Shown here: in pieces, positions 50,820-60,602 of the stretch
How the letters are laid out: the number at the start of each line of letters is the position of its first letter
Position numbering within the stretch: the stretch's first letter is position 1
Origin: Eubacteriales bacterium
GTDB lineage: Bacteria; Bacillota; Clostridia; Oscillospirales; Oscillospiraceae
Length of the DNA stretch: 64,000 bases
Direction of reading: 5' to 3'
NCBI GenBank assembly: GCA_030533415.1
Contig: JAUNJE010000004.1
Location: 1 to 64,000 of the forward strand
The notes under the pieces: model-generated
Databases searched by the model: none
What the model saw: only the letters and a program-made list of their open reading frames with translations
What the model was told of the DNA's origin: nothing
Made by a program: the position numbers and the translations under genes

Positions 50820-51509
50820 CGCACGGACATGGCGGAGCAGCAGCGGGTCCTGGCGGCCAAAGATCCCAACCATGTTTATATCGCGGTGGACGGTCCCCGG
50901 AATGCGGCCGGTGATCCCCATACCCTGCCCGGCTCCGGTATCAACGGCTGGACCGTGACCCTGATTTCCAAAAACTGTGCCGATCCGGAGGGAGCCATCC
51001 GGCTGATGTCCTTCCTGATGAGCGAAGAGGGGCAGAAGCTCATCATGCTGGGGATCGAGGGCGAGCACTACACCATGGAAAACGGCCGCGCCGTGCTGAC
51101 CCCCGAAACCCGAAAGCTGATGACGGAGGATTATCCGGCCTATGTCCGCCAGATCGGCGCCAACGACAGCTACTGGATGCTGCAGGACAACCTGATGCAG
51201 GCCCAGTGGAAGCCCCTGGATGAGCCGGAGCTGCTGCAAATGGAGCAGTGGACCTACCCTTACGTCTGCTACACCGCCCAGTATGACACCAATTTTGTTT
51301 TGGAGAGTCCGGCGGACATTGCGGAAAAGAAAATCAGCGCCATTCATGGGCAGATGCTGCCCCAGCTTCTGCTGGCCCCTACGGAAGAGGCCTTCGAGAC
51401 GCTTTGGGCGGAATATGTGAAAGCCCGGGAGGAAAGCGGGCTGGCGGTCATGCTGCAGGAGCAGACCCGGCAGATGACCGCGGCGAAGGAAAAGCTGGGA
51501 CTGGAGTGA
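50820..51509 (+). pseudogene. Family 1 extracellular solute-binding protein, C-terminal part
   Basis: From about QRVLAAKDPNHVYIAVDGPR the frame encodes the second half of an LplA-like sugar-binding lipoprotein: LPGSGINGWTVTLISKNCAD, IRLMSFLMSEEGQKLIMLGI, YPYVCYTAQYDTNFVLES and a C-terminal helix. The signal peptide and first lobe are gone, replaced by the opposing oppF-like fragment. It is followed after 7 nt by the sensor kinase gene, which fits a transporter operon normally placed upstream of YesM-YesN. Confidence 0.8.
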
Positions 51510-51516
51510 ACCGCCT

Positions 51517-53292
51517 ATGAGAAAATGGTTTCGCGGCGCAAAGCTGTCCCAGCAGCTTTCCGTCATTGCCTGCCTGTGCGTCCTGGTCCCCACGCTTTTG
51601 CTGGCCTATGGCATGTTCACCTCCCTGCAAAGTACAGCCATCAGCACCCGGCAGCAGGAGGCCCGGTTCCGGTGCAGCCAAATGGCCGGCCAGGCGGAGC
51701 AGATGGCCGAGGTGTGCAATATGTCCACCCAGGTATTTTTGAACACGCCGGACCTGGTATCCCATCTGACCCAGCTGAAAAACGGGCAGCAGATGGATTC
51801 TCTGGCCCTGGTGGAATTTTACCGGGAGGACATCGCCAGCCTGGAAAAGATCGTACTCAGCAACCCCAACCTGTACCAGATCCGCGTCTACTCCCTATCG
51901 GAGCAAATTAACGAAATGATGCCGATCCTTTACAGCGCCCAGCGCATGGCCCGTATGCCCTGGGCCGGGGAAGCCCAGCTTTCCGGCAGCTGGTATCTGG
52001 ATTTTGATGACCAGCTGTTTGACGACTACCCCGTAACCCACCACATCATGAGTCTCGTAACCGATATCACCACTGCGGAGGACGGGCGCGTGGGCGTGGT
52101 GGAGGTATCCGCCCGGATGGACGAGGTGCTGCCCGGGCTGTTTTCCGGCAGCGGGGAGGCCTTCTCCGTTCTGCTGGACGCCCAGGGCAATGTCCTTGCG
52201 GGAACCAGCCCGGTGGACGAAGCCCTGTTTCAGGAAATGGACTTCTCCGAGGAAGAAGGCATATGCCGCCTGAACGGAAGCCGTGTCCTGGTAAATCAGA
52301 CGTGGCTGAAGGATTTTGGCTGCCGGTATGTACAGGTCACCAGTCTTGCGGACCTGGACAGGCTGGCCGTTTCCCAGGCCGTCCTGCTGGCCGCCGCGCT
52401 GGTGGTGGTTTTCGTGGTGCTGGCATTTGCCGCGTCTTTTATGACCCGGCGGCTGCTCCGGGGCCTTTACGGGACCTTCGACGGGATCCGGGCTTTTGCC
52501 AACGGAGATTTCGACGCCACCGTGGCCGTAACCGGCGAGGGGGAAGTCGCGGATTTTTCCCGGGAGGCCAACGGCCTGCTGGACAAGATCCGCCAGCTGA
52601 TGCACGACAATCTGGAGCGGCAGATGCAGGCCCGGAATTCGGAGATTCGGGCCTTGCAGAACCAGATCAACGCCCATTTTATTTACAATGTTTTGGAGGC
52701 CATCAAAATGATGGCGGAGATCGACGAGCGGTATGACATTGCCGACGCCGTGACCAATTTGGGAAAGCTCCTTCGCTACAGTATGAAATGGGAAAGCGGC
52801 AATGTCCGCCTGTCCCGGGAGCTTAGCTATATTGAAAACTATATTGCCCTGATGAACCTGCGCTTTGACTACGTCATCCGCCTGGATATGGACATCCCCG
52901 GGGAGCTGATGGACCAGCGCCTGCCCAAGGTCAGCCTTCAGCCCATCGTGGAAAACGCCGTGGTCCACGGCGCGGCCGTTCTGGCGGCGGACACCACCAT
53001 TTCGGTGCGGGGAAAAATCGACCGGGAGCGGGGACGTTACACCATCTGTATCACCGATGAAGGCAAGGGAATGGACGCGCAGGTTTTGGAGCAGCTTCGC
53101 CGCCAGATCAGCGGGGAAGCCCCTGCGGCCTCCTCTTCCGGCAACGGCATCGGCCTGCATAACGTTCAGGAGCGGATCTCCCGTTCCTTTGGGCCGGACT
53201 TTGGCCTGCAGGTAAGCTCCCAGCCGGGGCAGGGCACCACCGTTACAGTAACACTTCCCTTTTACGAGCAGAAGGAGGCGGAGGCAATATGA
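51517..53292 (+). CDS. YesM-type sensor histidine kinase
   Basis: A 591-aa membrane kinase with TM1 at about 13-35, an outer sensing domain, TM2 at about 286-310 (LLAAALVVVFVVLAFAASFM) and a HAMP region. A His_kinase domain follows (ALQNQINAHFIYNVLEAIKM with the phosphorylated His), then an HATPase domain (SLQPIVENAVVHGAAV N-box, DEGKGMD, GNGIGLHNVQERI). This type senses sugars or the loading state of a binding protein. It overlaps the response regulator gene by 4 nt. Its presumed partner binding protein upstream is truncated. Confidence 0.94.
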   Translation: MRKWFRGAKLSQQLSVIACLCVLVPTLLLAYGMFTSLQSTAISTRQQEARFRCSQMAGQAEQMAEVCNMSTQVFLNTPDLVSHLTQLKNGQQMDSLALVEFYREDIASLEKIVLSNPNLYQIRVYSLSEQINEMMPILYSAQRMARMPWAGEAQLSGSWYLDFDDQLFDDYPVTHHIMSLVTDITTAEDGRVGVVEVSARMDEVLPGLFSGSGEAFSVLLDAQGNVLAGTSPVDEALFQEMDFSEEEGICRLNGSRVLVNQTWLKDFGCRYVQVTSLADLDRLAVSQAVLLAAALVVVFVVLAFAASFMTRRLLRGLYGTFDGIRAFANGDFDATVAVTGEGEVADFSREANGLLDKIRQLMHDNLERQMQARNSEIRALQNQINAHFIYNVLEAIKMMAEIDERYDIADAVTNLGKLLRYSMKWESGNVRLSRELSYIENYIALMNLRFDYVIRLDMDIPGELMDQRLPKVSLQPIVENAVVHGAAVLAADTTISVRGKIDRERGRYTICITDEGKGMDAQVLEQLRRQISGEAPAASSSGNGIGLHNVQERISRSFGPDFGLQVSSQPGQGTTVTVTLPFYEQKEAEAI

Positions 53293-54728
53293 ATACAGTT
53301 TTGATTGCGGAGGATGAGAAATTCATCCGTTTGGGCCTAAAAACCATGACCCAGCGCTCCGGTATTCCTGTCGGGCAGATTCTGGAGGCCAGAGACGGAG
53401 AAGAGGCCCTGGCCCTATTGCAAAGCCACCCGGTGGATTTGCTGATCACCGATATCCGGATGCCCAAAATGGACGGAATCGCTCTGGTGGAGCAGCTGCA
53501 TACCCTCCCCCATCCGCCCATGGTGCTGGCTGTCAGCGGCTATGAGGATTTTAACTATGCCGTCGCCATGCTTCGGTGCGGCGTGTCGGATTACCTGTTA
53601 AAGCCTGTGGAGCGGCAGAAATTCTGCGAAGCCCTGGAAAAGCTGGAAGCACGGTATCAGGAGCAGCAGAAGACCGCCACCCACAGCCGCCAGCAGTTTC
53701 TGCGCGCCCTGCGGCTGCTGATGCTGGAACGCTCCGCAGACAGCCGGGAAACCAATGAGCTGATAAGCAGGTACGAAAGCGCCTTTTTCCAGGATGCTTA
53801 TGTGGGCTTCTGCGGCGGCGATTACACCGGGGAGCTGCCCACGGATGTGATCTGCCTGCGGACAGAAAACCATTGTATGCTGTATCTTACGGAAGAAAGC
53901 AGCCGGGAGAAGGTTAAAGCCTTGCTTAGCCCGGTGTCCGGGCTAAGCAAGCCCCATATGGGGCTTGCCCAGCTGCGGCAGTGCTACCTGGAAGCACTGC
54001 GCTGCTGGCAGCGCTCCTATTTTACCGGAAAGCCCTACCAGGGGGAGACCACCGCGAAAACCGACGTCCCGTCGGTAACGGCGGAGCAGCTGCTGGGCCT
54101 TGTCAGCCTGTCCCGGGATAAGGAGATCATACGGCTGCTGGGAGTGCAGGCCCGGCTGGCCGGCCAGGGCGACCTGGCGCCGGAAGCATTTGAGAAGCTT
54201 TGCACGGAGTTTATCCGGGGCCTTTGCGGCACCTACAAGAATCTGCTGGATCCTGCGGACGACCCGGTCCGCTTCGCCCAGGTGTGGGATTTTGGGTGCG
54301 CCCAGCAGTATCTGGAAGCCCTGGCCGGATGGCTGAGCGGCTTCTGCGGAAGGATCACCCAGGAATTTGCGGACTATGAAAACAAGCAGAAGATCCGCCA
54401 GGCCGTGCAGTATATCCAGGAAAATTTCCGCAGTCCCCTGAATATGGCCGTGGTCAGCAACCATGTGTCCATGAACTACTCCCTGTTCAGCCTTCTGTTC
54501 AAGCAGTATACCGGCACGAATTTCGTCAACTACCTGCAGTCATTGCGGGTGGAAGAGACCAAGCGTCTGCTGGCCACCACGGATTGGCGGGTGGGGGAAA
54601 TCGGCCGCCGGGCGGGCTTCACCGATGAAAAGCATTTTCTGAAGGTGTTCAAAAACGCCACCGGCCTGTCCCCCAGCGAATACCGGAAAACCCTGGTGCT
54701 GCGGGACGCAATGCAAACGGATTCGTAA
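53289..54728 (+). CDS. YesN-type response regulator, AraC output
   Basis: A 479-aa regulator with a receiver domain (1-120; acidic pocket EDE, phospho-Asp55 in LLITDIRMPKMDG, Lys in YLLKPVE). A linker domain of about 240 residues follows, then an AraC-type double helix-turn-helix (about 375-475; MAVVSNHVSMNYSLFSLLFK, VGEIGRRAGFTDEKHFLKVF, NATGLSPSEYRKTL). It probably activates the glycan genes downstream. AAGGAGG precedes the start. The gene ends with a strong terminator, so the phosphorylase genes have their own promoter. Confidence 0.94.
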   Translation: MNTVLIAEDEKFIRLGLKTMTQRSGIPVGQILEARDGEEALALLQSHPVDLLITDIRMPKMDGIALVEQLHTLPHPPMVLAVSGYEDFNYAVAMLRCGVSDYLLKPVERQKFCEALEKLEARYQEQQKTATHSRQQFLRALRLLMLERSADSRETNELISRYESAFFQDAYVGFCGGDYTGELPTDVICLRTENHCMLYLTEESSREKVKALLSPVSGLSKPHMGLAQLRQCYLEALRCWQRSYFTGKPYQGETTAKTDVPSVTAEQLLGLVSLSRDKEIIRLLGVQARLAGQGDLAPEAFEKLCTEFIRGLCGTYKNLLDPADDPVRFAQVWDFGCAQQYLEALAGWLSGFCGRITQEFADYENKQKIRQAVQYIQENFRSPLNMAVVSNHVSMNYSLFSLLFKQYTGTNFVNYLQSLRVEETKRLLATTDWRVGEIGRRAGFTDEKHFLKVFKNATGLSPSEYRKTLVLRDAMQTDS

Positions 54729-54747
54729 TCGCTCCCGCCGATCGTTC

Positions 54748-54778
54748 GGGCTGCCGCACAAGCGGCAGCCCTCTTTTT
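54748..54778 (+). terminator. Intrinsic terminator after the response regulator
   Basis: GGGCTGCCGC (54748-54757) pairs with GCGGCAGCCC (54762-54771) around ACAA, then TCTTTTT. Confidence 0.9.
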
Positions 54779-54880
54779 GGGCGGACATGAAAAAATCACA
54801 CCGAAATAAGAATTTGCCCGTTTTTTTAGGCGGCGGAATTCGCTACAATATGGGTATCAGCAAAGAAAGGCGGCGGCGTT

Positions 54881-57514
54881 ATGGAGCTGTTAAAACTGTT
54901 AAATGAACAGGGTGATTTCATGCTGCGCAACGCGCAGAGGTATCCGGGGGTCTATTTTCCGCTGGTCAATGAGGGCGGTATGATTTCCAGTGTGACCCCG
55001 GCCCTGGCAGGCGACTGCAAAACGGGGCAGAACACCTATCTGCTGGCCCCAGCCAGCAGCGAGACCCTTCACGAGAGCCGGGCGGCCCGGAATTTCTGGG
55101 TACGGATCCAGGGATACGAGCCTTGGTCTGTGGTCGGGCAGAGCGCCCCCCAGCAGGCGGCCCGCTTCGATCCGCAGGGCGAAGAAAGCGTTCTGACCGG
55201 CGGCTTGCTGTGGCAGCAGGTTTCCAGGACCCACAAAGCCAGCGGCCTGCTGGCACAGGCCCTGAGCTTTGTCCCGGCGGGACGGGACCGGGTGGAAATT
55301 CTGCAGGTGCGGCTGGCCAATACCGGCCCAAAGCCCCTGGAGGTGACGCCCATTGCGGCCATTCCCATGTACGGCCGCTCCGCCGACAACATCCGGGACC
55401 ACCGCCATGTCACCAGTCTGCTGCACCGGGTGCAGCTGTGCCGGCACGGCCTCGACCTGCGGCCCACCCTTACCTTCGATGAGCGGGGACATAAGCCGGG
55501 AACCGTGACCTACCGGGTCTGGGGCGGTGACGAAATCGGCGGACCTCCCCAGGGATTCCTGCCGCTGGTGCGGGACTTCGTGGGCCAGGGAAGCTATGAT
55601 TGGCCCGAGGCGGTGTGCTGCCCGGAAACCGCGCCCCTGATGAAAGCGGGGGATACCGCCCAGGGTGGCGAAGTGGTGGCGGCCCTGTATTTTGCCCCCG
55701 TGGTGTTGGCGCCGGGGGCCTCCCGGCGCTATCAGATCGTTCTGGCTGTGGATGACGATCCTACCCCCTACCTGACGCCGGAGGCGGTGGCAGCGGCTCT
55801 GGACCGGACAAAGGCCTTCTGGCAGTCCGCCGCATCCATGTCCTTCCACACCCAAAACGGCGATTTTGACGCCTGGGCCAAATGGGTGGGTATCCAGCCC
55901 ACCCTGCGCCGCATCTGCGGCTGCAGCTTCCTGCCCCACCATGACTACGGCCGGGGCGGCCGGGGCTGGCGGGACCTGTGGCAGGACAGCCTTGCCCTGC
56001 TGCTGACAAACCCGAAGCAGACGCGCCGGGACCTGCTCAGCTATTTTGCCGGCGTGCGCACGGACGGCACCAACGCCACCATCATCGGCTCCAAACCCGG
56101 CGAATTTAAGGCGGACCGGAACAACATCCCCCGGGTCTGGATGGACCACGGCTTTTGGCCCCTGCTGACCGTGGAGCTATACCTAAATGAAACCGGGGAC
56201 GACAGCTTCCTTCTGGAACGGCAGCCCTATTTCCGGGACACTCTGGCCCACCGGGGCGAGGGGGCACCGCTTCGGCAGCCGGGTGCGCCAATGTCCGGCA
56301 CGGTGCTGGAACACCTGCTGATTCAGGCGGTCACCGCGTTTTTTGATGTGGGTCCCCATGGCCATATGCGCCTGCGGGGCGCGGACTGGAACGACGGGCT
56401 GGACATGGCCCGGGAACGGGGGGAAAGCGTTGCGTTTACCGCCGCTTACGCAGGCAATTTTGACACCCTGGCGGCCCGGGTGGAGCGCTTGGCCGCCCAG
56501 GGCATCAAAACGGCCTCCCTGCCCACTCCCCTGGCCGGCCTGCTGAACGAATCTTGGGGCGGTTATCCGGGTATGTACCGGGCGCTGCTTTCCTACTGCG
56601 GGGAAATGGAGCAGGATTGCCCCCGGACTGACGTCTCCATGGATGCCCTGGCAAACCGCCTGCGGGCCATGAGGCGCTATCTGCGGCAGCATATCCGCAG
56701 CACCGAATGGGTGGGAGACGGTGCCGACCTGCACTGGTTCAACAGCTATTACGACAATTCCGGCAGGCCTGTGGAAGGCCTCTTTGGGGACACGGTGCGG
56801 ATGATGCTCACCGGCCAGGTATTCACTCTGCTGTCCGGCACGGCGGATGACGCCCAGGCCCGGCAGATCATCCGGGCCGCGGACTGGTACCTGTGTGATC
56901 CCAGCCGGGGCGGCTACTGCCTGAATACGGATTTCCGGGAAGTCAAGCTGGATATGGGCCGCATGTTCGGCTTCAGCTATGGCAGCAAGGAAAACGGCGC
57001 CGTATTCTGCCATATGGCCGTGATGTACGCCTATGCCCTGTATTCCAGGGGCTTTGGGGCAGAGGGCTGGCGGGTACTGGAGCAGCTTTACAGCCAGTGC
57101 GCGGACTTTGCCCGGAGCAAAATTCTCCCCGGCATTCCGGAATACTTCGACGAACGGGGCCAGGGGATGTATCCCTATCTGACGGGGGCCGGCAGCTGGC
57201 TGCTGCTGACACTTCAAACCCAGGTATTCGGCGTCCGGGGCCATAACGGGGACCTGATGCTGGAGCCGAAGCTGCTGTCCGGCCATTTCGATACCGGCGG
57301 TACGGCACAGATCCGGTGCTATAGTGCCGGACACGATCTGACTGTCCGCTACCACAATCCCATGGGGCTGGATTACGGCAGCTACCGGATCAGAACCGTC
57401 ACCTGGCAGGGAGGAAGTCTCTCCGGGGACGGGAAACGGATCGTAATCCCCCGGAACGCACTGCCCGCAGACGGCCCGGTGACATTGGATATCACTTTGA
57501 TTTCCTGCAAATAA
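54881..57514 (+). CDS. GH94-family glycoside phosphorylase
   Basis: An 877-aa intracellular enzyme (no signal peptide) of the GH94/cellobiose-phosphorylase fold. The N-terminal beta-sandwich (1-290) is followed by an alpha/alpha barrel. GGRGWRDLWQDSLALLLTNP and RLRGADWNDGLDMA carry the typical motifs, with Asp505 as the expected proton donor. HWFNSYYDNSG and GYCLNTDFREV line the site. Such enzymes split a beta-glucosidic bond with phosphate, giving glucose-1-phosphate. The sugar acceptor cannot be told from sequence alone. It forms an operon with a second phosphorylase-like gene and a GH30 gene. Confidence 0.88.
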   Translation: MELLKLLNEQGDFMLRNAQRYPGVYFPLVNEGGMISSVTPALAGDCKTGQNTYLLAPASSETLHESRAARNFWVRIQGYEPWSVVGQSAPQQAARFDPQGEESVLTGGLLWQQVSRTHKASGLLAQALSFVPAGRDRVEILQVRLANTGPKPLEVTPIAAIPMYGRSADNIRDHRHVTSLLHRVQLCRHGLDLRPTLTFDERGHKPGTVTYRVWGGDEIGGPPQGFLPLVRDFVGQGSYDWPEAVCCPETAPLMKAGDTAQGGEVVAALYFAPVVLAPGASRRYQIVLAVDDDPTPYLTPEAVAAALDRTKAFWQSAASMSFHTQNGDFDAWAKWVGIQPTLRRICGCSFLPHHDYGRGGRGWRDLWQDSLALLLTNPKQTRRDLLSYFAGVRTDGTNATIIGSKPGEFKADRNNIPRVWMDHGFWPLLTVELYLNETGDDSFLLERQPYFRDTLAHRGEGAPLRQPGAPMSGTVLEHLLIQAVTAFFDVGPHGHMRLRGADWNDGLDMARERGESVAFTAAYAGNFDTLAARVERLAAQGIKTASLPTPLAGLLNESWGGYPGMYRALLSYCGEMEQDCPRTDVSMDALANRLRAMRRYLRQHIRSTEWVGDGADLHWFNSYYDNSGRPVEGLFGDTVRMMLTGQVFTLLSGTADDAQARQIIRAADWYLCDPSRGGYCLNTDFREVKLDMGRMFGFSYGSKENGAVFCHMAVMYAYALYSRGFGAEGWRVLEQLYSQCADFARSKILPGIPEYFDERGQGMYPYLTGAGSWLLLTLQTQVFGVRGHNGDLMLEPKLLSGHFDTGGTAQIRCYSAGHDLTVRYHNPMGLDYGSYRIRTVTWQGGSLSGDGKRIVIPRNALPADGPVTLDITLISCK

Positions 57515-57526
57515 GGAGGCATTTTC

Positions 57527-60500
57527 ATGTTTGACGATAAGCATCGGTTTGTTATTTCCGATTATCAGAGCAGGCCGCCTTTCTCCAGCTTCCTGCCCGG
57601 CATCGCGGGGCCTATGGGCGTCCCGGTCTGGTGCTACTATAACAACCGCGGACAGGCGGTATGCAGCTTCGGCGCTCAGGACAAGGATCACGCCATTATG
57701 GAGTTTGATTCGGCCCATGATTCTTACCAAAGGGTCAGATACCGGGGCTTCCGCACCTTCTGCAAGGAAAACGGCACCTATGCGGAGCTGTTTACCGGGA
57801 AGTGCGATATGCACATCGGCATGGGGGAAGTGGAGATTCAAACCAGAAGCGGCAGCCTGGATGCCTCGGTTTTGTACTTCGGGATTCCGGGAGAACGGAC
57901 GGCCGCCCTGGCCCGGGTGCTGACAGTAAAAAATACCGGCATAAGCCCTGTCAGCCTGGAGCTGCTGGACGGTATGCCGGCGCTGGTGCCCTACGGCGTC
58001 AGCCAGGAAAACCTGAAAAACATGTCCAATCTGGCAAAGGCCTGGATGCAGGTGGAGGACGCCGGATCGGGACGCGCCTACTTCCGGGTCCGGGCGTCCA
58101 TGGCGGACACGGCTTGTGTCACCAGGGTAGAGGGCGGCAACTTCTGCCTTGCCTGGGACGAGGAGGAGAATCCCCTGAATCCGATCATGCAGCCCTCCCT
58201 GATTTTCGGCGAGGATACCGCTTTTTCTGAAGCAGAAAATTTCCGGTGCCAGCCCCTGTCCGCACTTTGCGGCGCAAAGCAGGTGACCCAGAATCTGTTC
58301 CCCTGCTGCTTCCTGCCCCACAGCAGAAACCTGCAGCCCGGGGAGGCCTTAACCATTTACAGCATTTACGGTCAGGCCGAGGACAAGGGCCGGGTAGCCG
58401 CCCTGGCCAATCGGGTGGAGCCGCTGCGCTGGTTTGCGCAGAAGCGCCGGGAGGCAGAGGAGCTGGTGGAGTCCCTCTGCGGCGCTGTTTCGGCCAAAAC
58501 CGCCGACCCTGTCTTTGATGCCTATGCCAAGCAGACCTATCTGGACAATCTGCTCCGGGGGGGCGTTCCCACATTTTTCCGCCACAACGGGAAAACGGTG
58601 CCCTACTACCTCTACTCCCGGAAGCACGGCGACCCGGAGCGGGAATACAACTATTTCTCCCTGGGCCGGGAGTATTACGCCCAGGGCAACGGCAACTTCC
58701 GGGATGTGAACCAAAACCGGCGGTGCGACGTTCTGTTCGCCCCGGAGGTAGGGGCGGAGAATATCCACACCTTCTTTGACCTGATCCAGTCCGACGGCTA
58801 TAACCCTTTGGTGGTGACCCCCAGCACATACACACTGCCCAAGGACGCCCTGCCGGAATTTCTGGCAGAAGCGCCCCAGGGTGCGCAATTGCTTTCCGGT
58901 TCTTTTACCCCGGGACAGGTAGCCATGGCGGCGGAGGACTGGGGCTGGTCCGCGCAGGACGCCCAGGCGTTTACCGCAGAGGTGGTCTGCGCCGCCTACA
59001 GCGAACCGAACGCGGATTTTACCGAGGGCTACTGGTGCGACCACTGGACATACAATCTGGACCTGATTGAAAGCTATTTGGCCGTCTATCCCGAAAACCG
59101 GGAGCAGCTTTTGTTTGACGACTGCCGTTACCGCTACTATGAGACCCGGGTGCTGGTAAATCCCAGAGTCAAACGCTACCATCAGACGGAAAACGGCCTG
59201 CGGCAATACCACGCACTGGACGAAGGCGCCAAAACCGCAGCCCGGAAGTGGATGCACACCGCTGGCGGCGTCCAGGCCAGAAGCACCCTGATGGAGAAGC
59301 TGATCCTGCTTTGTACCCTCAAAACCGCCACGCTGGATCCCGCCGGAATGGGCGTGGAAATGGAGGGCGGCAAGCCCGGCTGGTACGATGCCCTCAACGG
59401 CCTGCCCGGCCTTTTGGGCTCCTCCATGGCGGAAAGCTGCGAACTGGCCCGGCTGCTTTCCTTCACTGCGGAGGCCCTGGAACACCGGGATGGGGATTTG
59501 ACGCTGTATGCGGAGGTTTCCCGGCTGCTTGCGGATGTGGATGAAATCCTCGCAGCCGAAACGGATGCCTATTCCCGCTGGGACAAGCTGAACGGCCTGA
59601 AAGAGCGGTACCGGCTTCGCACCATGAATGGCTTCCGGGGAGAACGGAAAACGCTGTCCTGTGCCGCCGCGGCATCCGCCCTGCGGAGAATGGAAAACGC
59701 TGTCCTTGCGGGCATTCAAAAGGCAAGGCTGGAAAATGGCGGCCTGATCCCCACCTATTTCACCTTCACTGCCACCCAGGTGACCAATACCCCGGAGGGG
59801 CCCATGCCCACCGCGTTCCGGGCGGAGGCGCTGCCCCTGTTCCTGGAGGGCCCGGTGCGGTACCTGAAGCTGAATCTGAGCCGGGAGGAAAAACAGGCGC
59901 TGGCCAGACAGGTCCGCGAAAGCGGCCTCTACGATGCCCGGCTGCATATGTATAAGGTCAATGACAGCCTGGAAACGGTCAGCTTCGAAGCGGGCCGGGC
60001 CAAGGCCTTCACCCCCGGCTGGCTGGAAAATGAATCCATATGGCTGCACATGGAATATAAATACCTGCTGGAGCTGTTGAAAAGTGGCCTGTATCCGGAA
60101 TTCGCCCAGGCCTTCCGGGACGCGGCCGTGCCTTTCCTGGACCCGGAGCGTTACGGAAGAAGCCCCCTGGAAAACGTTTCCTTCATTGCCTCCTCCGTCA
60201 ATCCCGATCCGGCCACCCATGGCAGGGGATACGTTGCCCGGCTTTCCGGTTCTACTGCGGAATTTCTGCATATGTGGCAGCTGATGTTCTTTGGCGGGAA
60301 GCCCTTTACCGTGAAAGATGGGGAACTGTGCCTGAAATTCCAGCCCTTTATCCCGGATTATTTGATGCCGGCGGACGGTATTTTGGAGACGACCTTCCTG
60401 GGAAATATCCGGGTACAATATCAGGCGGGGGGATGCCGCGAACTGGTTCCCGGCGTGACCCATCCGGTCCGCTGCACCCTGACCTGTAACGATGGCAGCA

Positions 60501-60592
60501 CCGTGACCGTTCTGGGCGGCTCCGTGCGGGGAGAATACGCCCTGGCGGTCCGAAACGGGCAAATTACCAGGATTCATGTCGTCATGGAATGA
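57527..60592 (+). CDS. Large GH94-like (clan GH-Q type) protein
   Basis: A 1021-aa protein without signal peptide. The N-terminal half is a beta-rich region (PGIAGPMGVPVWCYYNNRGQ, GMGEVEIQTRSGSLDASVLY), as in cellobiose-phosphorylase-like proteins. The central part has EGYWCDHWTYNLDLIESYLA. The presumed active-site block is EGGKPGWYDALNGLPGLLGS, where Asp621 sits at the place of the WND donor Asp of GH94, but Asn is replaced by Tyr. This differs from canonical GH94, so family assignment (GH94 outlier, GH161 or an unclassified group) is open. AAGGAGG precedes the ATG 12 nt after the previous stop. Confidence 0.7.
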   Translation: MFDDKHRFVISDYQSRPPFSSFLPGIAGPMGVPVWCYYNNRGQAVCSFGAQDKDHAIMEFDSAHDSYQRVRYRGFRTFCKENGTYAELFTGKCDMHIGMGEVEIQTRSGSLDASVLYFGIPGERTAALARVLTVKNTGISPVSLELLDGMPALVPYGVSQENLKNMSNLAKAWMQVEDAGSGRAYFRVRASMADTACVTRVEGGNFCLAWDEEENPLNPIMQPSLIFGEDTAFSEAENFRCQPLSALCGAKQVTQNLFPCCFLPHSRNLQPGEALTIYSIYGQAEDKGRVAALANRVEPLRWFAQKRREAEELVESLCGAVSAKTADPVFDAYAKQTYLDNLLRGGVPTFFRHNGKTVPYYLYSRKHGDPEREYNYFSLGREYYAQGNGNFRDVNQNRRCDVLFAPEVGAENIHTFFDLIQSDGYNPLVVTPSTYTLPKDALPEFLAEAPQGAQLLSGSFTPGQVAMAAEDWGWSAQDAQAFTAEVVCAAYSEPNADFTEGYWCDHWTYNLDLIESYLAVYPENREQLLFDDCRYRYYETRVLVNPRVKRYHQTENGLRQYHALDEGAKTAARKWMHTAGGVQARSTLMEKLILLCTLKTATLDPAGMGVEMEGGKPGWYDALNGLPGLLGSSMAESCELARLLSFTAEALEHRDGDLTLYAEVSRLLADVDEILAAETDAYSRWDKLNGLKERYRLRTMNGFRGERKTLSCAAAASALRRMENAVLAGIQKARLENGGLIPTYFTFTATQVTNTPEGPMPTAFRAEALPLFLEGPVRYLKLNLSREEKQALARQVRESGLYDARLHMYKVNDSLETVSFEAGRAKAFTPGWLENESIWLHMEYKYLLELLKSGLYPEFAQAFRDAAVPFLDPERYGRSPLENVSFIASSVNPDPATHGRGYVARLSGSTAEFLHMWQLMFFGGKPFTVKDGELCLKFQPFIPDYLMPADGILETTFLGNIRVQYQAGGCRELVPGVTHPVRCTLTCNDGSTVTVLGGSVRGEYALAVRNGQITRIHVVME

Positions 60593-60602
60593 GGAGTCAT
60601 TT

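Noticed and set aside
56183..58321. 712-codon minus-strand frame opposite the two phosphorylase genes
   Set aside because: Shadow of GC-rich coding on the plus strand, spanning two real genes and their junction, with no recognisable protein motifs.
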